From NCBI GenBank assembly GCA_009760855.2, contig WPIO01000002.1, positions 15,545,001 to 15,609,000 of the forward strand: a stretch of 64,000 bases of DNA, read 5' to 3'. Shown here piece by piece: positions 1-9,729 of the stretch. The notes beneath the pieces are model-generated. The model was given only the letters and a program-made list of their open reading frames with translations, did not search any database and was not told where the DNA came from. The translations under genes and the position numbers were made by a program. Source of the DNA: Cristatella mucedo. Its lineage: Eukaryota; Bryozoa; Phylactolaemata; Cristatellidae. Within the stretch, counting starts at the first letter, position 1, and each line of letters begins with the position of its first letter.

Positions 1-1590
1 CTAAAGCTTCTGTCGCCAATGGTCTTTAAGCGCAGGAATGGGACAGCTAACTTATTGTCCACACATGACCTGAGGGCACGAACAGGCTGAAACTGATGCA
101 GCAGTTCAGCTAGGTACAAAGAAGCCAAGCCATGGCGGGCCTTGTGGGTCAGCGTAAGAACTTTGCTCTGTATCCTTTGCTCAACCGGCAGCCATCCTAG
201 CTCTTTTAGCAAAGGAGACACGTGCTCAAACCACTGGGACTTGAAGACTAGCCTTGTAGCCATATTCAAAGTCCGTTGGAGTGGCCTAATAGCTTTCTTT
301 GGCCGCCCAGCCAAAAGGGAATTACAATAATCAAGCCAAGACGGAACTGAAGAGCTAGTTAAATTTTTTACAAGCCACTGTGGGAGACACCTTCTAATCT
401 TGGATAGGGATTGGATGTGCTGGCTTGCTGTAGAGGCAGACTTCTGAATGAAGCTTTTGAAATTTAGGAAGCTTTCGAAAACGACACCTAAATTTCGAAC
501 ACGTGGTGATGGTCGCACAATAGCATCACCTATTAGAAGAGCAAAGCCTTTTAATCCAGCCACACGCTTACAGTGCCCTATGAGCAGCAGTTAGGTTTTA
601 TCATCCTTTAATTTCAGGAATTTTTCCGACATCCAGGGTCAAATTTCAGCAAGGCAAGCATTCAGTTTCTCAGTTGCCGCCGCAGATTCCGACGGTTTGA
701 ATGACGAATGCAACTGAGTATCGTCAGCATAGAAGCGATATCCTATTCCATGGGCCTTAATCACTTTACCCAGAATTTGTGTATAAATGGAGAACAGCAA
801 GGGACCGAGTACAGACCCTTGAGGGACTCCACAAGTGACCCTTCTCGTGTGTGAGACCTGACCCCCACACGATACGGATTGAACACGATCAGACAAGTAT
901 GATTTAAAACACGCCAGTGCTTCGTCTGCCAGACCGATCGTTGTTCTCAATCGTTCAAGAAGAACTTCGTGATCAATGGTGTCGAAGGCAGCAGAGAGAT
1001 TTAGCAGAGCTAAGGCAGTGACATTCCCGTCGTCTTTGCCACGTAGAATGTCATTGTTAACACGGAGGAGAGCAGTTTCAGTGGAGTGCTGCCTCTTGAA
1101 CCCTGATTGAAATGTTTCTGACATGTCATTATTTTCAACATGTTCAACCAGCTGCTTAGCAACAATTTTTTCGAGAATCCTTGATAAGAAAGGAAGAAGG
1201 GAAACTGGGCGATAGTTTGCTGGGACCTCTGTGTCTAATCCAGGCTTTTTAAGAATGGGTCTAACGATTGCCGATTTGAAGGACTTGGGGACGACCCCTT
1301 TTCCCAAAGAAGTATGGTAAATCTTGGTTATGGCAGGGCTAAGTTGTTCTGATTGTGAAGACCACAGAGATGAAGATATAGGGTCTTCAGGAGACGAGCT
1401 CTTTTTGCTAGACCTTATTAAGGCAGCCACATTGCATGCAGTAACATCGGAGAACCTTTTGAGGAAGGTCACAGGTTGAGGAACCGCGATTGCTTTAGTC
1501 GGAGGGGGCTTAATGGAGGCACGAATGTGCTCAATTTTTTCAATAAAGAAGGCTGAAAGCTTTACGGCTTATCATCTTAATCATGCTGGT
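1..1590 (-). mobile_element. L2/CR1-type non-LTR retrotransposon (LINE family A), 5'-truncated by neither end seen; runs off left edge
   Basis: On the minus strand, 1472-639 is an open 277-residue reverse transcriptase segment. It carries the finger/palm signatures NYRPVSLLPFLSRILEK, HSTETALL, AAFDTIDHEVLL, GVPQGSVLGPLLFSIYT and the catalytic box YRFYADDTQLH. This order is typical of L2/CR1-clade LINEs. Positions 600-1 continue into the thumb/C-terminal region (SRLDYCNSLLAGLP-type and HGLASLYLAELLHQF-type peptides) but in shifted frames, with a break near 600-640. The segment 1-600 closely matches 56080-56700. The element is inactive in this copy, and its 3' end lies left of the window. Confidence 0.92.
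639..1472 (-). CDS. LINE reverse transcriptase fragment (L2/CR1 clade)
   Basis: Open frame of 277 residues inside the LINE at the left edge. RNA-directed DNA polymerase domain used in target-primed reverse transcription. The residues AFDT (first catalytic Asp) and YADD (catalytic pair) are both intact, as is the GVPQGSVLGP loop. The upstream endonuclease region is absent here and the C-terminus is frame-broken, so this is a pseudogene fragment of a transposon, not a host gene. An aberrant leucine replaces the usual Asp/Leu in the LALLNLSAAFDT stretch, which is minor. Expression by the host is not suggested. Confidence 0.9.
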   Translation of the reverse strand: MTFLKRFSDVTACNVAALIRSSKKSSSPEDPISSSLWSSQSEQLSPAITKIYHTSLGKGVVPKSFKSAIVRPILKKPGLDTEVPANYRPVSLLPFLSRILEKIVAKQLVEHVENNDMSETFQSGFKRQHSTETALLRVNNDILRGKDDGNVTALALLNLSAAFDTIDHEVLLERLRTTIGLADEALACFKSYLSDRVQSVSCGGQVSHTRRVTCGVPQGSVLGPLLFSIYTQILGKVIKAHGIGYRFYADDTQLHSSFKPSESAAATEKLNACLAEI

Positions 1591-1599
1591 TTATCTATT

Positions 1600-3550
1600 T
1601 TAATCGGATATCTAGTTGAGAATACATTCTTAGTCACAATATAATTTTCATCCTTCTATTGCTTAGCCAGAGTTTCCAGTGACTTAATGAACATCTGCAT
1701 CGAATCCTAAATTAAACTAAATCGCCGACGTCAATAGTCGTATATTTCTCACAAGTATTAGCGACGACACTCTTACCAATATAAACTGACCTAGATCTTG
1801 CACATGATATGAGATTCATACCCACAAAGATTTTGAATAACTGCATTCAACTTAAAATTCTTTGGAACAATGTTTGCGCCAAGATTGCTCTAATCATGAG
1901 CAGCTCCTCTATACTATCTAGTATTGAGCAGCTCCTCTATACTATTAGTACTTCTATACTATTATTACTATTATATTATATGGCAATTGTTTCTTCATTT
2001 TACGACAAAATCATTAAACTCTCGCCGCAAATCTAACGAGCCTTTGTATCCTCAAATTCCTTTTCTTGCTCGTTAGTAAGAAATGGCACACTTTCATTCT
2101 CTTTAAAAATTCTTTTTAGTTGTTCCCTAAAACACTTAGCATGGCTTAGCATCTCAGTTACTAGCCATTCAGTGCTATTCTCAACTCGATAAAAATGGTG
2201 GTATTTTTATTATAATTATCTACTATTAAATATGAAGCTGAACATGGTTTATGTTCCTGCAAAGCTCTTAATGGCAAGTCAGTCCTTTCACGCTCCCTAA
2301 CATCACTAAGCAAGCATTCAAAATCTGCATAAGATACCTACGGAACCTTAATTACATTTGAAAATTGCTTGAAACAAACATTTCGACCTTCTATTGGCAT
2401 CCTAGTTTACGTAACTCCATCATTTAACGATCCAATGAATACCAAATACTCATACAAAGATGTCTGATTACAATACCTATTTAAACAACACTTGCGAAAG
2501 AATATAGTTTGAGAAGCACGAGTTCTACATAATCCATTAAAGTTCTTTATCAAGACATAGTGCCTTCTGGTTTCATCTTCATTGCTAATAAGAAGAATAT
2601 TCAAATGTCTTTCCGATTCAAATTTATAAGTAGAGATGGGTTAAATGCATTACATTACATGATATTCATTAAGATTTATACTAACAATAAAGATCTTTGC
2701 CAACGTATCAATCTTTTCTATAGATAATGGCCAATCTAGTGCTTAAACATCCTTTTGCAAGTGTGTATACTGATGATCGTATGTCCATCTCAAATCACCA
2801 ATCCTTTCGCCATTTTTATAAACAAGATGCAATTACCTCAAGACGCACCTAAGCTCATAATTTGCATCGTTATTCTATAAATTATTACAACACTTCTTAG
2901 CTGCAATGCGAATAGAAAACGGTATGTAAGAGGAACCAGCTTGAGTCATATATACAGCAATAGAACATTCAATTACATTTACAGAAATAGCTCTCCGTCC
3001 ACTTCCTATGTTTTGTCTTTGGTCTTCCAATTTTGAAAATATGTTATCAATCATATCCTCACAATAGTGAGTCCTCTGACTTACTATGACGCTTGAGTCG
3101 TCAATATAAGTGGTATCTACCTTTTTCAAGTCCATTACCGTGTTTCAGAGTAACGTCAAGGCATGTTGAAACCTAAAATTTGGATGACTCTATAAAAGGC
3201 CTAATTAGGTAATACCGCTAAGAGAAGATATAGTTCTATTATAAAGCATGCCAGGAACCATCTCGAGACGACTATTAGCATTGTATTTATACTTATAAAA
3301 CCCAGAAAGTGATTTATTGGTATGCACCTATTTAGAAGTGACAGATTTCTTCATAGAAACAGACTTTCCCTTATAACCTTCACAGTATTTTGAAAGCTTA
3401 AGCCTAATACCTTGAAAAAATCATTAAGAGTAACATTAAATCTTAGATATTTAGTTTTAGCACCAAACATAGAATGATATACGCCAATCATTCTAGTAGC
3501 ATGGTGGTAAAAAAGAATCGCCACTATTTCGTCTGGTAACATCAGTGTGC
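1600..3550 (-). pseudogene. Decayed Polinton/Maverick-type protein-primed DNA polymerase B region
   Basis: This AT-rich block contrasts with its GC-richer surroundings. Reading the minus strand from 3542 down to 1800 gives, in order and broken by stops and frameshifts, peptides characteristic of animal Polinton-type PolB proteins. They are GSSYIPFSIRIAAKKC (about 2890-2950), a DLRWTYDH / ALDWPLSIEKIDTLAK block (about 2690-2810), NILLISNEDETRRHYVLIKN (2545-2604), and VSYADFECLLSDV followed by HKPCSASYLIV (about 2240-2340). YADFE corresponds to the exonuclease I motif of family-B polymerases. The polymerase palm motifs are not seen. The order matches the family, which argues for one fossil insertion. 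Inactive. Confidence 0.75.
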
Positions 3551-3599
3551 TGACTCATGCTTTATATACTTGCGGAAAGCTTTCCTTTACATGAAAATA

Positions 3600-3720
3600 A
3601 TTACACCCACCCGGCATCCTAGCGCATAGCTGAGCTACGCTAAATAGTAGGGTTTAGGTATAGCTAACTCGGAGCTAGGACGCTGCACCGGCGGATTATG
3701 GCTAAAAATCCGCTGGGACA
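3600..3720. other. Unassigned sequence between Polinton remnant and LINE tail
   Basis: No coding signal or recognised repeat. Includes short near-repeats around TAGCTAACTCGGAGCTAGG. Nothing further can be supported. Confidence 0.3.
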
Positions 3721-3732
3721 GCGCTTTAACTC

Positions 3733-3825
3733 TTATAATAATAATAATAATAATGTACTTGATAAAGCGCCCTCAGAGAACTTAATCTCTTTCTAGGCAC
3801 TTTACATTTGCTGCAAAGGGATTAT
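3733..3825 (-). repeat. LINE 3' tail fragment (family B)
   Basis: An (AAT)n run is followed by a block ending in CTTTACATTTGCTGCAAAGG. This is the reverse complement of the 3' end of the LINE at 60.7-61.44 kb. A shorter second copy lies at 4285-4350. No protein is encoded. Confidence 0.85.
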
Positions 3826-4284
3826 TATGGCTCTCGAAACTTTCGGGAGTTACCCTTACCGTCAGCCAGCATGCAGTCCACTGTTGATCCGGTACAGCTA
3901 CTAATCAGCAGTGGCCCCGCTCCGAGGCCCGCTTATGATAAATTTGTGGTATATCTTGCCGGCCTCCCTAAGACGCACTCACACACGCGCTTCAGAGCGA
4001 TTGCTTGGAGCACCACTCCGCTCGTTAAATAGTTTTTACTTCCGAATGAGTATTTCTTTTCAGCAATTCTCCCGAAGAATATGATAATACAGTCGACTAC
4101 GCATATAAGAATACGTTCGGGCCGGCAACTGGCCATTCTTTTAAGCAGAGTATTCCCATTGGCGGAGTGAGACTACTATTAAGTATAGTAAATCTGGGAT
4201 GCGAAACTGCTATTCTTATAAGCGGAGTATTCCTACGTCCGATATTCTTATACGAACAGTCGACTGTAATAATGACAATGCATT

Positions 4285-4352
4285 GGTATAGCAGCCTAAG
4301 AGAACCTTATCTCTTTCTAGGCACTTTACATTTTCTGTAAAGGAAGCATTAC
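4285..4352 (-). repeat. LINE/SINE 3' tail fragment
   Basis: Matches the shared LINE tail block (AGAGAACCTTATCTCTTTCTAGGC followed by TTTACATT), without the (ATT)n run. Confidence 0.75.
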
Positions 4353-4598
4353 GTAAAGATAAGCGACAGCGTGCAATGTCAACAAGCGTGCGGATATGAA
4401 CGCCATAGACATTGCACTTCAGCTCGCCTGGGCAGCTTTCACCCGTACCGCCCGTGCCGCCGCTACCGGGCCGCGTGACTAAGCTGGCTTGCTCCTACGC
4501 AGTCCGCCCGGTTTTACGGTCGTGAGGGATGCGGGCGTCCGTTGCTCGGGCGCGCGGGCAGCCGGCGCATTCCTGCGGCGCCGTAGCGAGCGTCGAGA

Positions 4599-4796
4599 AT
4601 GGCCGGCGGCAGGGGCGGCGCACGGACTCGGACTAGTCTCTCGTCGACGGACGGCGCCTACTCCCGACGAGCAGCGATGGCTGGCGCGGTCGAAGAGACG
4701 AGCGAGGACGACGAGGCGGCCAAGCTGTGGGACAGCGTCAGCGCCGCCGACGGCGGCGGCGGACGCGACGAAGACAGCAGCCCGTCCTCGCGGCTG
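4599..4796 (+). CDS. Candidate first coding exon of an unidentified gene (acidic N-terminus)
   Basis: ATG codons at 4599 and 4677 share one frame. From 4677 the frame runs 40 codons (MAGAVEETSEDDEAAKLWDS... ending SSPSSRL) exactly to a donor CTG|GTGAGC at 4797, phase 0. The peptide is acidic and Gly/Ser-rich and I do not recognise it. If the donor is not used, the frame reads through a proline tract, a glutamine run and ends at 5117 (172 residues from 4599). The donor and codon phase favour the spliced exon. No partner exon could be identified downstream. What is seen is the frame and donor; that this is a real gene is inference. Confidence 0.45.
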
Positions 4797-4879
4797 GTGA
4801 GCGGGATCGTCGCTGCGCCGGCGCCGCCGCTGCTTCCGCCGCTACCGCTGCCTCTGGCGCCGCAGCTCCAGCCGTCGCC

Positions 4880-4882
4880 GCT

Positions 4883-4941
<59 letters not shown>

Positions 4942-4988
4942 AGCCGCCGCCGCCGCCGCAGCAGCAGCAGCAGCAGCAGCAGCAGCGG
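4880..4988 (+). repeat. (CCG)n followed by (CAG)n trinucleotide tract
   Basis: About two dozen CCG units, with minor interruptions, are followed by nine or so CAG units. Read in the frame of the ATG at 4599 it encodes Pro then Gln; in other frames it encodes Ala or, on the minus strand, Arg. This explains the overlapping long frames on both strands here. Confidence 0.95.
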
Positions 4989-5117
4989 CCGCAGCGCTAC
5001 TCGAGCTGGCTGGCTCGGCGGCGCCAGACTTCCGGCCGCCGCGATATTCCGCAGCATTCCAAGATGACCTTCGCGCACTCTTGGCACTTCGCTGCGCTGG
5101 GGCAGTCTGGCTTGTGA

Positions 5118-5630
5118 CTCCGGGCCGCACCTAGCAGCGCAGGGTAAATTCGCCGCGTTGCAGCCAAGCGGGCGTGCACGGTGTGCCAGGGGCTCGATCG
5201 TCACGTCCGAGTACCCGCGGCGCGGCCACCGGCCGCGACTGTGCCGAGGTGGATGTCCTGATGGACATGCGTATTGGGCCACTCGCGAAATCCGCGGCGG
5301 CCTCCACTGAACGCGAAATAATGAAATAAGAGAAAATATAGAACATACGCTAGTACAGAGCGAATTGCAAAGCCGGCCCTCGCCGCAGCCCAATATTATC
5401 ACCATTAGGAATCGACCATTTCTGACTGGCAGCAATACGGCGTCCCTCCCTATGCACGCAAGGGAAGAACATCACGTTCTTAAACGCTTGGACAGTAGCT
5501 GAATATTGTAAGCGTGAGACTTCTGAAGTATTGGTTAGTCCAGGGTTTGGTACTAGCTCCTTGTTTAACTGAATAAATGAATAACATGTATGTGTATAGG
5601 TAAGGAAACTGAATCTCTATCTAGGCTGTG
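5118..5630. other. No gene or recognised repeat
   Basis: 5118-5300 continues the GC-rich block and then fades into ordinary sequence. No splice-supported coding segment or known family was seen. Confidence 0.3.
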
Positions 5631-5850
5631 CTTATGCGTGTCGACACTGTGCATGCTGCCATTAACCACATTTGCATGCTTACCCTGTGCATGTCACCCC
5701 TAACCAAGTTGTTCATGTTGTTTATGAAGCATGATATTACTCACGATTCAATCGCGTTTCCCTTTGCAGCAAATGTAAAGCGCCTATGAAGAGATTGAAT
5801 TCTCTGAGGGTGCTTTATCAAGTGCATTATTATTATTATTAATATTATTA
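5631..5850 (+). repeat. LINE family B 3' end, plus strand
   Basis: Carries the 3' untranslated block found at 61210-61440: two TGCATGCTGnCACTAACC-like motifs, TTTGCAGCAAATGTAAAGCG, then GAGGGTGCTTTATCAAGTGC and an ATT-rich tail. 5'-truncated. Confidence 0.88.
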
Positions 5851-5914
5851 GGCGCTTCGCGTATGCCGCAGGGCTTGAACCCACAATATTGGTCATTACA
5901 GGCGAGCACCTTAA
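5851..5914 (-). repeat. SINE family A fragment
   Basis: Reverse complement of the tRNA-derived SINE region around box B (GGGCTTGAACCCAC in the plus sense). Truncated by a following AAT run at 5912. Confidence 0.7.
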
Positions 5915-6000
5915 TAATAATAATAATAATACACTTAATAGAGCGCCTTCGGAGAACTCAATCTCTTTCTAGGCGCTTTACATTTGGTGTAAAGGACACC
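5912..6000 (-). repeat. LINE family B 3' tail fragment
   Basis: (AATAAT)n followed by GCGCCTTCGGAGAACTCAAT and CTTTACATTTGGTGTAAAGG, the reversed LINE tail. Downstream, 6010-6085 holds a partial SINE-like stretch with GGTAAGGTGCTCGACTTTAC. Confidence 0.85.
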
Positions 6001-6092
6001 TTAGTCGCTGTGCCAAACCATGGCTGGCCCAGGGGTAAGGTGCTCGACTTTACCTACCAAGATCGTGAGCCCCAGCCCTGAGCCGTATGTCA

Positions 6093-6244
6093 ATAATATA
6101 ATAATATAATTCATTTATATAGTGCCCCAAGAGAACTTAATCTCTATTCAGGCGCTTCACATATGCCTCGGGGCTCGAGCCCACGACCTCGGTCAGACCT
6201 TGGTCGGGGCGAGCACCTTAACCGCTAGACCAAACCAGCTCGGC
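6093..6244 (-). repeat. SINE family A, near complete, minus strand
   Basis: Reads on the minus strand as a pol III promoter-bearing tRNA-like head (box A region TTTGGTCTAGCGGTTAAGG, box B region GTGGGCTCGAGCCC), then the LINE-like tail AAGCGCCTGAATAGAGATTA and an AT-rich 3' end. Faces the plus-strand copy at 6370-6519. Confidence 0.9.
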
Positions 6245-6369
6245 ATGTCCAGAGTCTGGATAGAGACCAAGTTCTCTTAGGGCACCATACAAAGGAGAAA
6301 ACGTGTAAGTCCACTTGTTGACAAGTTATTATTTTCCTCGTGATAGTCTTACACTGTTAAGTGCATCCC

Positions 6370-6519
6370 AAGCTGGCTTGGTCTAGCGGTTAAGGTGCTC
6401 GCCCCGACCAAGGTCTGACTGGGTTCGTGGACTCAAGCCCCGAGGCATATGTGAAGCGCCTGAATTTAGATTAAGTTCTCTTGGGGCGCTATATAAACGA
6501 ATTTTATTATATTATATTA
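6370..6519 (+). repeat. SINE family A, near complete, plus strand
   Basis: tRNA-like head with box A (TGGTCTAGCGGTTAAGGTGC) and a degenerate box B, then the LINE-derived tail with TTAAGTTCTCTTGGGGCGCT and ATATAA-type end. Inverted relative to 6093-6244, about 125 bp away. Confidence 0.9.
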
Positions 6520-7420
6520 CGCACAGCTATAACTTTGCAGCGATCCCTAAGAGCCTTTCTGCTTCCCTCGAGCTTCGATTGCCGACATTCGCTCATGGAT
6601 TGCAGCGACTTTTCTCACGTTGAATGACGATGAAACCAACGTTATAGCTCTGGGCAAACATGATGTCACCCAGAAACCGAGAAGCTTGAATGGGTTTGAC
6701 CTGAGCATCTCCTTTAGCCTCTGCATGCAATCTGCGTGTCCTACTCAGCAGTTAGCTTTCACCAGATGGCGACCAGTGAATGGTCGGATGCGTGTCGCCT
6801 TTAGTGGGTGGATGCAAGGAAAGCAGTTATTTCAATATAAAGAGCAACTAGATGCCTTCTGCCGTGAGCCTGAACCTCAACAGCAAAATTTTGCCACGAG
6901 AGGGGACTTACCCCACCACATATTGTATCACAGAATGGGAGCCCGAGTGGCACATATTCTTGAACTGTGATAGTCTTAGTTCTAGCTCTTTGCTCCGAGC
7001 CTTCTGATTTGGGCGTTTACATCAGCTCCGCGGACGAATCTGCCAACTGCAGATACAAAGAAATTGCCAAAGCTCGCGCATGCTTCGATAGCAATACTAC
7101 AGCCTCGCATGTCGGTGTAGTTGCGGCACATATAATAAGAGTTCTGTAACTCGCTACTTGCTATCCTTACTGCCTCTTGAGTACGACACCTCTATTGAGG
7201 CAAAACTGGGCAGCCAGGTCTGTCTGTATTAGACGTCAAAGTTGTCGCATCACGACGAATCTCGATGGCTCGACATTAAGATGCTTGCTAAGAAGCTTGA
7301 ATGGACTCCGTAGTCCTAGCTCTCACTCGTACGTCCCTTTGCTGTCTTGCCTTGGTGTTCCTACCACAAACGCTCGCCTCTCGTCGTACCACTACCTTCT
7401 GTCTTGGAACCACTTCTTTA
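6520..7420 (+). other. Unassigned sequence with a 116-residue open frame
   Basis: A frame at 6620-6970 is open for 116 codons but has no recognisable domain, and another small frame follows at 6967-7149. Codon content is not distinctive. No terminal repeats seen. I make no functional call. Confidence 0.25.
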
Positions 7421-7896
7421 TCTCACATCGTACCTGCTCCTTCTTCTCGTGGCATACAGCTCCTTTCTCCCAGCATACCACTTCTTTCTCTCACATCGTA
7501 CCTGCTCCTTCTTCTCGTGGCATACAGCTCCTTTCTCCCAGCGTGCCACTCCTTTCTCTCACATCGCACCTGCTCCTTCTTCTCGTGGCATACAGCTCCT
7601 TTCTCCCAGCATGCCACTCCTTTCTCTCACATCGTACCTGCTCCTTCTTCTCGTGGCATACAGCTCCTTTCTCCCAGCATGCCACTCCTTTCTCTCACAT
7701 CGCACCTGCTCCTTCTTCTCGTGGCATACAGCTCCTTTCTCCCAGCATGCCACTCCTTTCTCTCACATCGCACCTGCTCCTTCTTCTCGTGGCATACAGC
7801 TCCTTTCTCCCAGCATGCCACTCCTTTCTCTCACATCGTACCTGCTCCTTCTTCTCGTGGCATACAGCTCCTTTCTCCCAGCATGCCACTTCTTTC
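7421..7896 (+). repeat. 68-bp minisatellite, seven full units plus partial
   Basis: Units start at 7421, 7489, 7557, 7625, 7693, 7761 and 7829; each begins TCTCACATCG and contains CTTCTTCTCGTGGCATACAG. A degenerate partial unit starts at 7897. Units differ by a few transitions (for example CATCGTACC versus CATCGCACC). Because 68 is not divisible by three, the frame rotates every unit, yet all three plus frames stay open across the array. Low-complexity pyrimidine bias explains the openness. Confidence 0.97.
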
Positions 7897-8089
7897 TCTC
7901 ACATCGCGCAGCTCCTTCGTCTCATCGTGCAGCTCTTCCTCCCGCCGTACCAGCTCTTTCTGTCATCGTGTAGCTCCCTCCTCCTCTGCATCGCGTCTGT
8001 TAGCCCTGCCTCTCTACTCCTTTGGAGACCTTGCGTTTACTTCCCTCGTTTACAAAGCCTGAACTCGCCACTGACTGACATCACGTGAC

Positions 8090-9320
8090 TTGACAAAATC
8101 TAAATGAGAATCGAAAATCCACAGCTTCTCCTCGCGTCTTTCACTCTCTCCGCTTGAGTTATTCTTCAAGTTCTTGCGAGTGCTGAAATGGTGCTATATG
8201 TCACTTATGCAGATCAACGCTTGCTTTGCAGCAGATTTAAAGTGCTCAGACGGATACATTTCACGCAATGATTTAAAAATGTCCTTACTTTGTCATACTA
8301 TCGTCATGCACATTGGTTTGGTATGTAAATGCCATATACTTAGTCTCATTATCTTCATGCACCAATAAAAATATTCCACTGTACGTAATCTATTTACAGC
8401 GAAATTGTATTTCGTCCTACTCGTCCCTCATTTATTAAATCCCACCGAAGTAAATTGTCTATACAGCATCAACGGTATGTTATTTTTATCGTAGCGCTTC
8501 CAATTTTCCGATCAAACATCTGTCTGTTTAGATTTTGACATTCAGAAGATTTCTATTCGATAATACCCGAATCCTATACAGGTAGCCTCTGGCCTTACAA
8601 TGGGGATTGATTCGCTTGCCCTGCAGGGAACGTGAGCAAAGGTCGTTGCATAGGTGTGGCCGGCAGTGGACAGGGCTCGTTGCACTTTGAACCCCTCCGG
8701 TTGGCCGCCTGGGTCAGCATTTACACCTCTTTAAGAATCAGTTCTCAGTCTAAGCACAGCTCGAGTGGATCATGGTTGAATGCACCAGATGGCCGATTCC
8801 ACACTAAGCCTTTTTGAACGTTCTAGAAGGTTCAAGCATATCATTTTTTAATCACAAAGTCCTTGATTATTCTACATGGAAGCCGGACGAAGGTTTTTCG
8901 AGCACAGATCCTCAAAACTCGTTCTACCTACCTGCATAGGCTAAGCAGCCGTGAACTCTTTTCTAGGCTTCCAGTTAGGATGGGTCGAGCAAGTCCGAGT
9001 AAGCAGGCTACTCAATCGTTATATTCTTTAAGCTGAGTATTAATGTTTATTGTTAAGGGCTTTTGGGTATTGATATGCTTCCCTGGTAAGTGTGGACAAT
9101 CGTTTTTCACGATCATTTTTGTTCATATTCTGTAGGTTACTGGCTATGCTTATCGGTTCTTTGAAAATAACTTTTCTCATCTTTCTAAAACTATTTCAGT
9201 TCTTGGAAACGGATTTTAATATGATTCCTCATTTAATATTCGTTATTTGTTTTCATCTTTCTCTGCATGCGTTGCCGCCGCCGCTGTGAAGATGCTGGCG
9301 AGTTTATGCCAGAGCACTCC
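8090..9320. other. No gene or recognised repeat
   Basis: AT-balanced unique-looking sequence with only short open frames. No motif, splice-supported exon or repeat family was recognised. Confidence 0.3.
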
Positions 9321-9322
9321 CT

Positions 9323-9507
9323 TCATTCGACGGGCCTTTCCTCTCCCATGGCGGTCTTTGGATATGATGTAGGTTTCGAGAGAGTATCATCAGTTTGTCC
9401 AGACTCTTTGAAGTGGTCACCGCAGCAAAAATAACCGTATGCGAATACCAAAAACGAGCGTTTACTAAAAACGTCTTTAAATTTAATTTTTTCCGATGGT
9501 TTTCTAG
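9323..9507 (-). CDS. Weak candidate terminal exon with THAP-like C2CH half-motif
   Basis: On the minus strand a good acceptor (pyrimidine-rich, ending CTGCAG at 9508-9510) opens a frame that runs to TGA at 9323. It contains KIKFKDVFSKRS and YGYFCCGDHFKES. The C-x2-H-F spacing and following acidic residue resemble the second half of a THAP zinc finger (DNA-binding domain C2CH). The first Cys pair, which would be on an upstream exon, was not found. Could be a transposon-derived THAP piece or coincidence. Confidence 0.28.
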
Positions 9508-9729
9508 CTGCAGATATACAGAAAGCTGGCGCCCTTATTGCACCCAGGACCGGCTGTATTATGAGTTCACTTATCAGCAATTAGCATCATTATGGGTGAG
9601 GTATTCATTTTCTCTGCTTTGGAGAGGAATTGCGCGAAAAATTATCTTGCTTACAGTTTTGAAATCTTTAACCGGTACTGTGCTGTTAAAGATTCTCATT
9701 ATTAAATTGTGCATGTGCTTTAGCTAGTC

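Larger units (their letters stand above)
4390..5240. promoter_or_regulatory. CpG-rich island-like block, candidate promoter
   Basis: Visually very CpG-dense and GC-rich compared with flanking AT-richer repeats. It contains two ATGs in good contexts (A or G at -3, G at +4) and a consensus splice donor. These are properties of a promoter plus first exon of a broadly expressed gene. No TATA box is evident. Transcription start is not determinable from sequence. Confidence 0.5.

Noticed and set aside
4727-5435. Poly-Ala and poly-Arg frames overlapping the CCG tract
   Set aside because: Alternative frames of the trinucleotide repeat; only the frame with good ATG context and donor was kept.
7423-7889. 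Series of 64-residue minus-strand frames repeating every 68 bp
   Set aside because: Identical by-products of the tandem array; they start and stop with the repeat unit, not with any gene signal.
7421-7896. CRISPR-like array
   Set aside because: Units are contiguous 68-bp repeats with no unique spacers, in an animal genome.
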